In this document: piece by piece, positions 50,877 to 59,279 of the stretch
Position numbering within the stretch: position 1 is the stretch's first letter
How the letters are laid out: each line of letters starts with the position of its first letter
From: Acidimicrobiales bacterium
GTDB taxonomy: Bacteria; Actinomycetota; Acidimicrobiia; Acidimicrobiales; Aldehydirespiratoraceae
Direction of reading: 5' to 3'
NCBI GenBank assembly: GCA_029246685.1
Contig: JAQWMR010000010.1
Span: forward strand, 62,001-126,000
Length of the DNA stretch: 64,000 nucleotides
The notes under the pieces: generated by a model
What the model was told of the DNA's origin: nothing
What the model saw: only the letters and a program-made list of their open reading frames with translations
The model's database searches: none
Position numbers and translations under genes: made by a program

Positions 50877-51755
50877 TCAATCGAGCTTGAGGATGCGGGC
50901 CGCGTTGTCGCGGAGGAACTTGGGCCAGACGTGGTCGCGGAACGGGACGTCGCGCATCTCGGTCATGATGCGTTCGATCGACAAGCCCATCGGGAAGTAG
51001 CCGGCGTAGAGCACCTTGTCGGCGCCGCGCGTGTTTGCGTAGTCGATGATCGCCTGGGGGTAGTGCTTCGGGGCGAACGCGGAGGTGGAGTAGTGCAGCC
51101 CCGGCCACTTCAGCATCAGCTTCACCGCCAGGTCCTCCCACGGCTCGCATCCGTGGCGGGTCACGAAGGTGAGCTCCGGGAAGTTGTACATCACCTGGTC
51201 GATCCGCTCCACGTGCTGGGGCGACATCGGCAGCCGCGGTCCGGGCACACCCGCACAAACGAAGATCGGCAGATCGAGCTCACAGCACGTCGCGTAGATC
51301 GGATAGAACTTCGGATCGTCGATCGCCACCTGCGGGTTACAGCCGGCCGGGAAGGCGCCGACGCTACGGGTGTTGAACTCGTCGTGCTCACGACGGAGCT
51401 TGCGGACGGCGCCGACCACGTCGTTCGGGTCCACACTCGACTGGGCGAGGAACCGATCGGGATAGTCCGTCAGGGCCTTCTGGCTGACCTCACCCTCACA
51501 GCCGATGAGGCCCCATTCGATGCCGTACTTGTCCATCTCGCCGACGGTCAGGGCGATCGGATCGTCGCTGCCGTACAGCTCCTTCGGTACCCCTTTGAAC
51601 ATGTACTCGACGGGGAACTCGAAGTCCGTCGACTCGTCGTCCTTGAGCTGATCCCGGATGAAGTCGTACATCGCGAAGTCCGGCGCGGGGAACGAGATCA
51701 TGCAGTCGACAGCACCGATCCCGTCCATCGGATGGGACATTGTCATCGCCGCCAT
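50877..51755 (-). CDS. Amidohydrolase-2-like protein without the usual metal motifs
   Basis: A 292-residue TIM-barrel relative of amidohydrolase-2 proteins. The N-terminal HxH position reads VDCMISFPAPDF, and the late GSDxPH position reads VLYAGYFPMGLSIERIM, so both metal sites seem lost. FVTRHGCEPWEDLAVKLM keeps a central His. It may be non-metal-dependent or non-catalytic. The convergent MFS gene ends 1 base before it. Confidence 0.75.
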   Translation of the reverse strand: MAAMTMSHPMDGIGAVDCMISFPAPDFAMYDFIRDQLKDDESTDFEFPVEYMFKGVPKELYGSDDPIALTVGEMDKYGIEWGLIGCEGEVSQKALTDYPDRFLAQSSVDPNDVVGAVRKLRREHDEFNTRSVGAFPAGCNPQVAIDDPKFYPIYATCCELDLPIFVCAGVPGPRLPMSPQHVERIDQVMYNFPELTFVTRHGCEPWEDLAVKLMLKWPGLHYSTSAFAPKHYPQAIIDYANTRGADKVLYAGYFPMGLSIERIMTEMRDVPFRDHVWPKFLRDNAARILKLD

Positions 51756-51786
51756 TCGGCGGGACCGCCGCGGTCGCCGAGGGGCA

Positions 51787-52146
51787 CTAGTCGGCGTCCT
51801 TGATCGCTTCGACGATGCGGTCGGTGCTTGCTCGGTCTTCGTAGATCAGGCGCACGAGCCAATACCGGAAATATCGGGTCATCGAAGCCCGAATGAACAA
51901 CGCGACGGCACCGAGCGCCACCACCACGCCGAGAATGGCGAGGATGAGGAAGTCGTTTTGTTCCAGCGCGTTGCTCGTGCCCGTGGAGCCCGTGTAGGCC
52001 ACGACCTCGAGCACCACTGCCACGACGAACAGCGCGATCGCGAGACGCACCGTCGTGCGCTCCGGATTCGCCTTGCCGCCACTCAGCTTCAGGCCGTCTA
52101 CTTGCTCCTGAAATTCCTGCAGTCGGGGGCTGGTTTCGTCACTCAT
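51787..52146 (-). CDS. Two-span membrane protein of the ABC transporter operon
   Basis: A 119-residue protein with two membrane spans (about 33-50 and 66-84: VRLAIALFVVAVVLEVVAYT and FLILAILGVVVALGAVALFI) and a cytoplasmic C-terminal helix. Its ATG overlaps the LivF stop by 4 bases, so it belongs to the transporter operon. No family was recognised. It may be an accessory subunit. Confidence 0.75.
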   Translation of the reverse strand: MSDETSPRLQEFQEQVDGLKLSGGKANPERTTVRLAIALFVVAVVLEVVAYTGSTGTSNALEQNDFLILAILGVVVALGAVALFIRASMTRYFRYWLVRLIYEDRASTDRIVEAIKDAD

Positions 52147-52865
52147 TTGTCGTGTCCTCCAACGTCGATGCCCAGATAGGCAGCGGTGAGTTCTTCGGCG
52201 ATCTCGTTAGGTGGGCCAGTACGGGTGATTCGGCCGTGCAGCATGATCGCAGCGGTGTCGGCAACGCCCAAGACCGTCTGGGCGAACTGCTCGACTATGA
52301 GAATGGAGAGTCCGCCGCTGGCGAGCTCGGCGACCTGGCCGTAGAGCTCTTCGACGATGATCGGCGCGAGCCCCATCGAGAGTTCGTCGAGCATCAGCAA
52401 CGCGGGGTCGGTCGACATGGCTCGAGCCATGGCCAGCATCTGCTGCTCGCCGCCGGAAAGTGTGCCGGCGAGCTGACGTCGACGTTCGCCCAGGCGGGGG
52501 AAGAGCGCGTACGCCTTGTCTTGCACCTCGATGTAGGAGCGGCCGCTGAACGTCATCATCCGGATGTTCTCCGAGACGGTCAGGTTCGGGAAGATGCCGC
52601 GACCTTCTGGAACGAGGCACACGCCGGCCCGGGCGAGCGCGTCGGGCTTCGCACCGTTGACCTCGCGACCTCCGATCAGGAGCTGGCCGGCAGACGGCTG
52701 GATCTGACCGCTCGCAACCCCGAGAGTGGTGCTCTTACCGGCGCCGTTGGGCCCGAGCAACGCGACCACCTGCCCCGGTTCGAGCACGAGGTCGACGCCG
52801 TGGAGCACGTCGATGATGCCGTAGCCGGCTCGGACGCCGCGGAGCTCGAGCAGCGGAGCGGTCAT
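52143..52865 (-). CDS. livF: Branched-chain amino acid-type ABC transporter ATPase, LivF-like
   Basis: A 240-residue ABC ATPase with Walker A GPNGAGKST, signature LSGGEQQML, Walker B LLMLDELSMGL and the LivF-like C-terminus VADTAAIMLHGRI. It partners the LivG-like ATPase, whose stop overlaps its ATG by 4 bases. Together they drive the fused permease upstream. The substrate may be an amino acid, amide or urea-like compound. Confidence 0.92.
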   Translation of the reverse strand: MTAPLLELRGVRAGYGIIDVLHGVDLVLEPGQVVALLGPNGAGKSTTLGVASGQIQPSAGQLLIGGREVNGAKPDALARAGVCLVPEGRGIFPNLTVSENIRMMTFSGRSYIEVQDKAYALFPRLGERRRQLAGTLSGGEQQMLAMARAMSTDPALLMLDELSMGLAPIIVEELYGQVAELASGGLSILIVEQFAQTVLGVADTAAIMLHGRITRTGPPNEIAEELTAAYLGIDVGGHDK

Positions 52866-53584
52866 GCGTCCGTGCCCAGGTAGGCCGCGCGCACTGCGTC
52901 GTTGTTCTGCACCTCTTCGGGCGAGCCAACCGCGATCATCTGACCGAAGTCGAGGACGTGGATGCGGCTACACGTGTTCATCACGAAGCTCATGTCGTGC
53001 TCCACCAACAGGACGGCCAGGTCATCCTCGGCGACGAGCTGCTTCAGCAGGTCGCCGACCGCTGTCGTCTCCTCCTCAGTGAGCCCGGACGATGCCTCGT
53101 CGAGCAGGAGTACCTTCGGCTTCGTGGCCAGCGCACGGGCGAGTTCGACGAGGCGCGCCGTTCCGGTCGGGAGCGTTCCGACTGTGATGTCGGCGACGTC
53201 GCTCAGGCCGACGCGGGCCAGAACCGAGTCGGCGATCTCCGTCGATGAAGCGACGCTGGTACTCATCTCTGCCGCAACCCGCACGTTGTCGCGCGCGCTC
53301 AGCGAATTGAACGCCTCGAGCTTCTGGAACGTGCGACACAGGCCGAGCTGCGCTCGTTTGTGGACGCCGTAACGATTGACCCTCTTGCCCAGGAGGCGCA
53401 CTTCGCCTGCCGTTGGCGCTTGGTGCCCGGTGATCACGTTGAACAGCGTGGTCTTGCCGGCACCGTTCGGTCCGATCAGCCCGGTGATCGTGCCGGTGTT
53501 GGCTTCGATGCTTGCCGAAGAGAGCGCCTGCAGCCCGCCGAAGCGCACGTCGACACTCACTGCCTCGAGGACGGGTTCGCTCAT
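52862..53584 (-). CDS. livG: Branched-chain amino acid-type ABC transporter ATPase, LivG-like
   Basis: A 240-residue ABC ATPase with Walker A GPNGAGKTT, the LivG-typical RTFQKLEAFNSLSARDN segment, Walker B VLLLDEASSGL and VEHDMSFVMNTC. The signature region reads LPTGTARLVELARAL, a variant of LSGGQ. The start ATG 53584 overlaps the permease stop by 4 bases. Confidence 0.92.
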   Translation of the reverse strand: MSEPVLEAVSVDVRFGGLQALSSASIEANTGTITGLIGPNGAGKTTLFNVITGHQAPTAGEVRLLGKRVNRYGVHKRAQLGLCRTFQKLEAFNSLSARDNVRVAAEMSTSVASSTEIADSVLARVGLSDVADITVGTLPTGTARLVELARALATKPKVLLLDEASSGLTEEETTAVGDLLKQLVAEDDLAVLLVEHDMSFVMNTCSRIHVLDFGQMIAVGSPEEVQNNDAVRAAYLGTDA

Positions 53585-55800
53585 CGCGGCACCGTCCCGA
53601 CTCCGTGGGTGTACCCGCCGCTCGGCGTGACCTCGTCGATGATGCCGAGCTCGGTGTCGAGAGTGAGCACCGTCTCGTTCGTGAACGGCAGATCCAGACC
53701 GAGACCGCCGATCTCCGCGGTCGTCTTGGCCGCTCGTTCCTGTGCCATCTCCTCGCGGGCGTCGCGGCGCCACGGCAGGATCGGCGCGAAGCCTCGGCCC
53801 ATTTCGAAGATCGCGCCTCGCTGGTTGACCACCATACCGATCGCGAGGAGGCCGGGTCCGAACTTGGCGAGGAAGTCATCGAGCAGCCAAACGAGCCAGG
53901 GGACCGAGCCACCGTCGTCGAGACGTCCGCCAAGGGCCTGCGTGAGCGGGATGAAGGCGAGGAAGAGCGCCGCGGAAGGCAGGGCGACGCCGGCGGCCGC
54001 CATCAACAACACGATCTCGAAGTTCGCCAGTACTTCAAAGTCGCGTCCGCTGTCGACGCTGCCCTTGCTGAGGGCCCAGAAGACTCCGGCCATGCCCGCG
54101 AGCGTCGCCGAGAAGGCGTAGACGACCACCTTGGTCAACATCGTGTTGATGCCGACGGTCGCGGCGGCTGCTTCGGAGTCCTGCATCGCGATCCAGCGCC
54201 TGCCGTAGCGCGACCGGCGGAGTAGCACGAGAGCGAAGATGCCGAACCCGAGGAAGACGAGGAGTGTGACGAAGTAGTCGTACCGATTGTCGATCGCCCA
54301 TCCGAACAGCGTTGGATCTTCGAATCGGTGAATCGTCGGGAAGATCTTCGGGTGAGGCAGGACAAGTTTGCCCATGACGAGCGCGAAGGCGAGCGAGAGC
54401 AGCGCGAGGTAGAGGCCGCTCAAGCGGGCGGCGAAGAGCGCGACCAGCGCGCCGAGCGGTGCGCACAGCAGGCCCACAACGGGCAGCCAGAGCAGGTTGC
54501 CGCTCTCGCCGGCGAGCTTGAGGAAGATGAAGGCGCCGAAGCCCGCGAAGGCCAAAGGCGCGAAGTTGATCTGACCGGCCCAGCCCGTCAGGGGAATGAG
54601 CGAGAGGCCGATCATCGCCAGCACCAGCGCGGCGATGCCGTTGTTGAGCGCGATCTGATCCCACTCGCCCGGATCCCACACGCCGAAGTTCAGGCTCCCG
54701 CGGGCGAACCATCGACCGAACAGGATCAGCGCGACGGCGCCGATCGCGCCCTCCCACCATGTGGTCGTTCGCTCGATCGGTCGGAGGTTGCTGGAGACCC
54801 GTCCGACGGCCAGGCGGGACTGCGGCAGCGCGAGGACGACGATGAACAACAACACCGGCGCGGCGGCGTCGCGCACGAAAGGCCAGTCACTGCCGAACGA
54901 CAGCCACCTGGCCTGGTGCTGGGAGAGCAGGCCGATGAGCAGGCCGCCGAGCACCGTCATCGGCAGGTTCTTGAGCTGCCCGATCGCGGCGGCGGTGATA
55001 GCCGCGATGAGCATCAGGTTGTTCAGGTTGCCGGGATCGAGCGGATTCAGTTCCGGCGCGATGAGGATGCCGGCGATAGCCGCGAGCGATGCGCCGAGCG
55101 CCCACGCGAACGACGACAGAAGCCCCGGTCGGGCGCCATTGAGGGCGGTGAGTTCACGGTTGTCGACCACGGCGCGCATCGCGACGCCGATCCGGGTCCG
55201 AAAGAGCAGCACCCGCAGCAGCGCGGCAATGAGTGCGGCGACGGCGATCACCATGAAGCGATGCCAGGTGACACGGAAGTCGCCGATGTCGAAGCCGCTC
55301 CCGCGCCAGAAGGGCTGAATCGTGCGAGGGCGATCGCCCTGCCACAGCTGACCGGTGAGCGTCAGCAGGAACACCATGAGTCCCACGGTGACCATGAGCT
55401 GCACGACCATCGGCGCGTTGCGAAGGCTGCGCATCAAGACGACATCAAGCACGATGCCGATGAGTGGCGCAATGAGGAGCACGACCACGAGGAGACCGAT
55501 CCAATTCGGTAGCTCCAACCCGTCGGCGTTCTCGACAAGCTCCCAGTAGAAGAAGGCCGAAAAGACGCCGATGCCGCCATGGGCGAAGTTGAAGGTGCCG
55601 GTGGTGGTGTAGACGACGACCATGCCCGTCGCCGAGATCGCGTAGAGCGACCCGACCGACAGTCCGGCGATCGTCGCGACCAGAAAACCGTCTCGGGTGA
55701 CCGCGTTGCCCGCCCAGTTGAGCCAAACGAGGACGCCCAGAAACGCCACGCCGCCGACCAGCGCGGCGATCTGTGACGGTCTGAGCTGAACTCTGGTCAT
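53581..55800 (-). CDS. Fused LivH-LivM permease
   Basis: A 739-residue inner-membrane permease. The first half (about 25-330) matches LivH, with GLSVGSLYAISATGMVVVYT and TGTFNFAHGGIGVFSAFFYW. The second half (about 365-690) matches LivM, with GLSLIPLTGWAGQINFAPLA and GRRWIAMQDSEAAAATVGIN, followed by a cytoplasmic tail of about 70 residues. LivH and LivM are separate proteins in most bacteria; the fusion is known in some actinobacteria. The gene is coupled to both ATPases. Confidence 0.92.
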   Translation of the reverse strand: MTRVQLRPSQIAALVGGVAFLGVLVWLNWAGNAVTRDGFLVATIAGLSVGSLYAISATGMVVVYTTTGTFNFAHGGIGVFSAFFYWELVENADGLELPNWIGLLVVVLLIAPLIGIVLDVVLMRSLRNAPMVVQLMVTVGLMVFLLTLTGQLWQGDRPRTIQPFWRGSGFDIGDFRVTWHRFMVIAVAALIAALLRVLLFRTRIGVAMRAVVDNRELTALNGARPGLLSSFAWALGASLAAIAGILIAPELNPLDPGNLNNLMLIAAITAAAIGQLKNLPMTVLGGLLIGLLSQHQARWLSFGSDWPFVRDAAAPVLLFIVVLALPQSRLAVGRVSSNLRPIERTTTWWEGAIGAVALILFGRWFARGSLNFGVWDPGEWDQIALNNGIAALVLAMIGLSLIPLTGWAGQINFAPLAFAGFGAFIFLKLAGESGNLLWLPVVGLLCAPLGALVALFAARLSGLYLALLSLAFALVMGKLVLPHPKIFPTIHRFEDPTLFGWAIDNRYDYFVTLLVFLGFGIFALVLLRRSRYGRRWIAMQDSEAAAATVGINTMLTKVVVYAFSATLAGMAGVFWALSKGSVDSGRDFEVLANFEIVLLMAAAGVALPSAALFLAFIPLTQALGGRLDDGGSVPWLVWLLDDFLAKFGPGLLAIGMVVNQRGAIFEMGRGFAPILPWRRDAREEMAQERAAKTTAEIGGLGLDLPFTNETVLTLDTELGIIDEVTPSGGYTHGVGTVPR

Positions 55801-55817
55801 GGACGGCTGGCGACTGC

Positions 55818-57278
55818 TCAGCTGTCAGGCGTGAACTGCGACGGGTCGGCGGTGACACCGAGGACGTTGTCCTCGCCACAGTCCAGCGTGCCTCGCTCCT
55901 CCGGGTGGATCCGCACGTACTCGCCGTCCTGGATCTGCGTCACCATGAAGCAGTCCGAGATGGAGTTCGTCGACGCGAAGTCCGCAGCCCCCCACCAGCC
56001 GTTCACGTCGAACGAACTGATGCCGGCGAGCTCTTCGAGCAACCGAGCGCGGGTGATCGCGTTCGGTCCGTCGGCGGCAACGATTCCGTTGACTGCGGCT
56101 TCGAGCAGGACGCCATCCGCCCACGCACCCGCGGCCCAGGCCTCGGGGAAGTCGTCGTCGACCGCCGTCATGAAGTTGCTGAGCTCCTCATTGGTGTCGG
56201 CCTCCTCGAACGGAAGGAAGAACATCCAGACGTAGACGCCCTCGACCACATCGCCGTTCTCGAGGAACGCCGGGGTGTAGCACGACAGGGTGCAGAGCCA
56301 GTTGACGGAACTCAGGTCGAGTCCCTGATCGTTCGCCTCGTTCAGAAGTTTCGCCATTGTGGCGTCGTTCGAGCCGTTGTACACGAAGTTCGACTCGTTC
56401 TCCCGAATCGCCTGCACGAATGGCGTGAAGGACGCTTGCGGCAGCGCGCCGCTGACACCGAAGGCCTTCTCGTAGATGACGCCCGCCTGCTCGTGGGCCG
56501 CGATCTGCGGCACGGCGGAGGCTGTGGTGGAGGGAAGGTCGCTCGGCACCAGGTAGAGACCATGGAGATCCTCGCCCGTGTGCTCGGCCAACCAGGTGAC
56601 CGGGCCGATTGCCGCGGTGTAGTCGCGCTCGCCGGACTCGTAGGGGCACGATGCGCCCGGCCGGCTGATGTGGAAGCTCACCGACGAGCATTGGTGGGGT
56701 ACCTCGGTCGTGATGTAGGCGAGGTCCGGAACACCTGTCGGGTCGCCGTTGATGTCCGCACAGCTCTCGAGGTCGTCCGTGCTCGTTCCGAACAACACGG
56801 TCGTGCCCACGAGAGCGAGCGCATCGCTACACGCCTTCAGGAAGCCGTTCTCCGTCTCGGTCGGGTTCAGCATCGAATCCCAGAACTCGATGTTGACAGT
56901 ACGACAGCCGAGGCCGCCGCGACGGTTGACATCGTCGGCCCAGGCGAACGCGCCGACCCGGGCGCCTTCGAACAAGCCGGGGGCCAGAGCGTTGTCGCTG
57001 TCCGCCATAATGATGACGGTGATCTCGTCCTCGCTGACGCCGATCTCGGTGGCCTCGAGGGTGACGTCGCACGGATCCGGCTCGTCGGGCTCGTCAGGCT
57101 GATCCGGCTCGTCGGGTTCGTCCGGCTGGTCGACGTCATCGTCGCCGGTGTCCGGTGCCGCCGTTGTCGTGGTCGTCGCGGTATCGGCCGCGCTGTCGTC
57201 GCGACCACCGCACGCCGATGCAAGCACCGCGAGCGTGAGTAGGGCAGCAAGCCACCGGGTTACGAGCTTCTTCGACAT
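55818..57278 (-). CDS. ABC transporter substrate-binding lipoprotein, LivJ/K-like
   Basis: A 486-residue periplasm-side receptor for the Liv-type transporter. The signal peptide ends in a lipobox ASAC (Cys about 22). A strongly acidic linker of repeated DEPDEPDQP-type units (about 48-68) separates the lipid anchor from the type I periplasmic-binding fold (ITVIIMADSDNALAPGLFEG onwards). Many Cys in the fold suggest disulfides. ATG 57278 is preceded by GGGGGAT. It is the first gene of the operon. Confidence 0.9.
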   Translation of the reverse strand: MSKKLVTRWLAALLTLAVLASACGGRDDSAADTATTTTTAAPDTGDDDVDQPDEPDEPDQPDEPDEPDPCDVTLEATEIGVSEDEITVIIMADSDNALAPGLFEGARVGAFAWADDVNRRGGLGCRTVNIEFWDSMLNPTETENGFLKACSDALALVGTTVLFGTSTDDLESCADINGDPTGVPDLAYITTEVPHQCSSVSFHISRPGASCPYESGERDYTAAIGPVTWLAEHTGEDLHGLYLVPSDLPSTTASAVPQIAAHEQAGVIYEKAFGVSGALPQASFTPFVQAIRENESNFVYNGSNDATMAKLLNEANDQGLDLSSVNWLCTLSCYTPAFLENGDVVEGVYVWMFFLPFEEADTNEELSNFMTAVDDDFPEAWAAGAWADGVLLEAAVNGIVAADGPNAITRARLLEELAGISSFDVNGWWGAADFASTNSISDCFMVTQIQDGEYVRIHPEERGTLDCGEDNVLGVTADPSQFTPDS

Positions 57279-57444
57279 GGATCCCCCAGGTTTCCAAGGG
57301 CCGGCCGTGACGGTCCGATCCCGCTGCGCCAGGACGGTAGTTCGTACAGCGTTCAGTTTCCCAAACGAGCGCGCCGCCCGGATCGACGGCGCGCTCGGCC
57401 CGCCGGTACCGTCAACAGCGCTCCCGACCGCACGAAAGAGCGCA

Positions 57445-59241
57445 ATGACCGAACTCGATCTCGCTGCCGAATTCCCGACGCCGGACCGCGCCGACTGGGT
57501 GGAGGCCGTCGAGAAGGTGCTTCGGGGGAAGCCGTTCGAGAAAGTCCTCGTCAGCGCCACGCGTGACGGGTTGGATGTGCAGCCGCTCTACACCGCCGAT
57601 GACGCCACTGCGGTCGGCGTACCGGGCGTGACGAACGAACGCCGCTTGGCCGACGGCTGGGACGTGCGTCAGGTTCACGACGGCGCGGCCCCGGAATGTG
57701 CGAGCGGCATCGTGGCTGAACTCGAACGCGGCGTGACATCCGTCGAGCTGCTGGCGCCGGCGAGCGGTTGGTCGACAGGAGCCCTGCGCGCCGCGATCGA
57801 CGGGGTGCTGCTCGACCTCGCGCCGGTGTGTCTCGCGCCGCACGCCGACCCGGCGTCGGCCGGAGCACTGCACGCCGTGATCGCCGAGCGGGGCGACCTC
57901 GAGTCCTCCGGATCCTGGCTGGGCCTCGATCCGATCGGCGCCCGTTCGCGCGGCGAGGAATCGGACCTGGCCGCCTGTGTGAGTGCCGCTGCTGAACTGG
58001 CTTCCTCGCTGCCTGTGGGCCGAACCGTCACTGTCGACTCCACCCGCTACGGCGCGGCCGGCGCGACCGAGGGCGAGGAGCTCGGATGGGCGATCGCGTC
58101 CGGTGTCGCCTACCTGCGGGCGTTCGAAGATGCGGGGCCTGCTCCCGCCGATGCTGCCGACACGATTGCCTTTCGGATCACTGCCGGCGCAGACCAGTTC
58201 CTCACGATCGCCACATTGCGAGCGCTTCGGATCGTGTGGAGTCAGGTGCTCGACGCATGCGGTGTTCACGCTGGCGCGCACGCGGCTCAGATTCAGGCAG
58301 TCACCAGCCAGGCGATGTTCAGCCGGCGTGACCCCTGGGTTAACATGCTGCGAGGCACCACGGCCGCCCTCGCGGCAGGGGTCGGTGGCGCAGATGCCAT
58401 CACCGTCCTCCCATTCGACGATGCCATTGGTGAAGCGGACGGCTTCTCGCGCCGCGTTGCCCGCAACACGCAGCTGCTCCTACTCGAGGAGTCGCATCTG
58501 GCGAAGGTTGCGGACCCGGCCGCAGGTTCGTGGTTCGTCGAATCGATGACCGCACGATTGGCCGCCGCGAGTTGGGCCGTCTTCCAGAAGGTCGAAGCCG
58601 AAGGCGGGATCGTGGCTGCGCTCGAGTCGGGACAGATCAGCGCTGCGCTGGACTCAGCGTGGGACGACCGGCTTGCCGGCCTGGGCACGCGCCGCGTGCC
58701 GATCACCGGCGTCTCCGAGTTCCCGGATCTCGATGAGGCCCCCATCGAGCGGACGGAGCGTGCCGCGTCGCCCGGGTTCCCGGTCCGACGACTGGCCGCC
58801 CCGTTTGAAGAACTCCGCGACGCGTCGGATCGCCATCTCGCGGCATCTGGTTCCCGGCCCCGCGTCCACCTTGCCGTCCTCGGCGACCTGGCGACTCACA
58901 CCGCGCGCAGTACCTGGATCACCAACTTCCTCGCAGTTGGTGGCATCCATGCCGAAGGTGGCGATGTCGATGGGGCGGTGTCGCCGATCGAAGCCGAGGC
59001 ACGATTCGCCGAGAGCGGTGCGACAGTCGCCGTGATCTGCTCTTCTGACGGCGTCTACGCCGAGCGGGCTGCAGCGACAGCCACCGCCTTGCGGGAAGCC
59101 GGCGCTCTCACGATTGCGTTGGCCGGCGCCCCTGGCGATCGCCGCGACGAGCTCGACGCCGCCGGTGTCGACGAGTACTGGCACGTCGGCGTCGACCTCC
59201 TCGACGCCCTCACCCGCCTCCACACCACTCTCAACACCTGA
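57445..59241 (+). CDS. mutA: Methylmalonyl-CoA mutase small subunit
   Basis: A 598-residue protein matching the non-catalytic small subunit of actinobacterial methylmalonyl-CoA mutase. It has PFEKVLVSATRDGLDVQPLY, AQIQAVTSQAMFSRRDPWVN and a B12-like C-terminal domain in which the DxHxxG signature is absent. The large subunit begins only at 63807, so the usual mutA-mutB adjacency is broken. The enzyme interconverts methylmalonyl-CoA and succinyl-CoA. ATG 57445 is chosen by family length. Its TGA lies next to element I. Confidence 0.92.
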   Translation: MTELDLAAEFPTPDRADWVEAVEKVLRGKPFEKVLVSATRDGLDVQPLYTADDATAVGVPGVTNERRLADGWDVRQVHDGAAPECASGIVAELERGVTSVELLAPASGWSTGALRAAIDGVLLDLAPVCLAPHADPASAGALHAVIAERGDLESSGSWLGLDPIGARSRGEESDLAACVSAAAELASSLPVGRTVTVDSTRYGAAGATEGEELGWAIASGVAYLRAFEDAGPAPADAADTIAFRITAGADQFLTIATLRALRIVWSQVLDACGVHAGAHAAQIQAVTSQAMFSRRDPWVNMLRGTTAALAAGVGGADAITVLPFDDAIGEADGFSRRVARNTQLLLLEESHLAKVADPAAGSWFVESMTARLAAASWAVFQKVEAEGGIVAALESGQISAALDSAWDDRLAGLGTRRVPITGVSEFPDLDEAPIERTERAASPGFPVRRLAAPFEELRDASDRHLAASGSRPRVHLAVLGDLATHTARSTWITNFLAVGGIHAEGGDVDGAVSPIEAEARFAESGATVAVICSSDGVYAERAAATATALREAGALTIALAGAPGDRRDELDAAGVDEYWHVGVDLLDALTRLHTTLNT

Positions 59242-59279
59242 CCAGTTGACACAAGAGCCTGACCCCTTGTGTCAACTGG
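59242..59279. repeat. YCTGAC-centred hairpin with 14-bp arms, element I
   Basis: CCAGTTGACACAAG and its exact complement flank AGCCTGACCC. It begins on the base after the mutA TGA. The convergent SGNH gene takes its own TGA stop (59272-59274) from inside the second arm. The centre matches the other YCTGAC elements, while the arms form a fourth type. Confidence 0.88.

Noticed and set aside
54328..55512. 394-codon open frame on the plus strand
   Set aside because: It is antisense to the fused permease, has charged low-complexity sequence typical of GC-rich shadow frames, and matches no family.
57060..57135. Short tandem DNA repeats in the lipoprotein gene
   Set aside because: They encode the acidic linker in frame and are explained by the protein; not a CRISPR or mobile repeat.
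55905..57242. 445-codon open frame on the plus strand
   Set aside because: It is antisense to the substrate-binding lipoprotein gene, whose motifs and start are clear.
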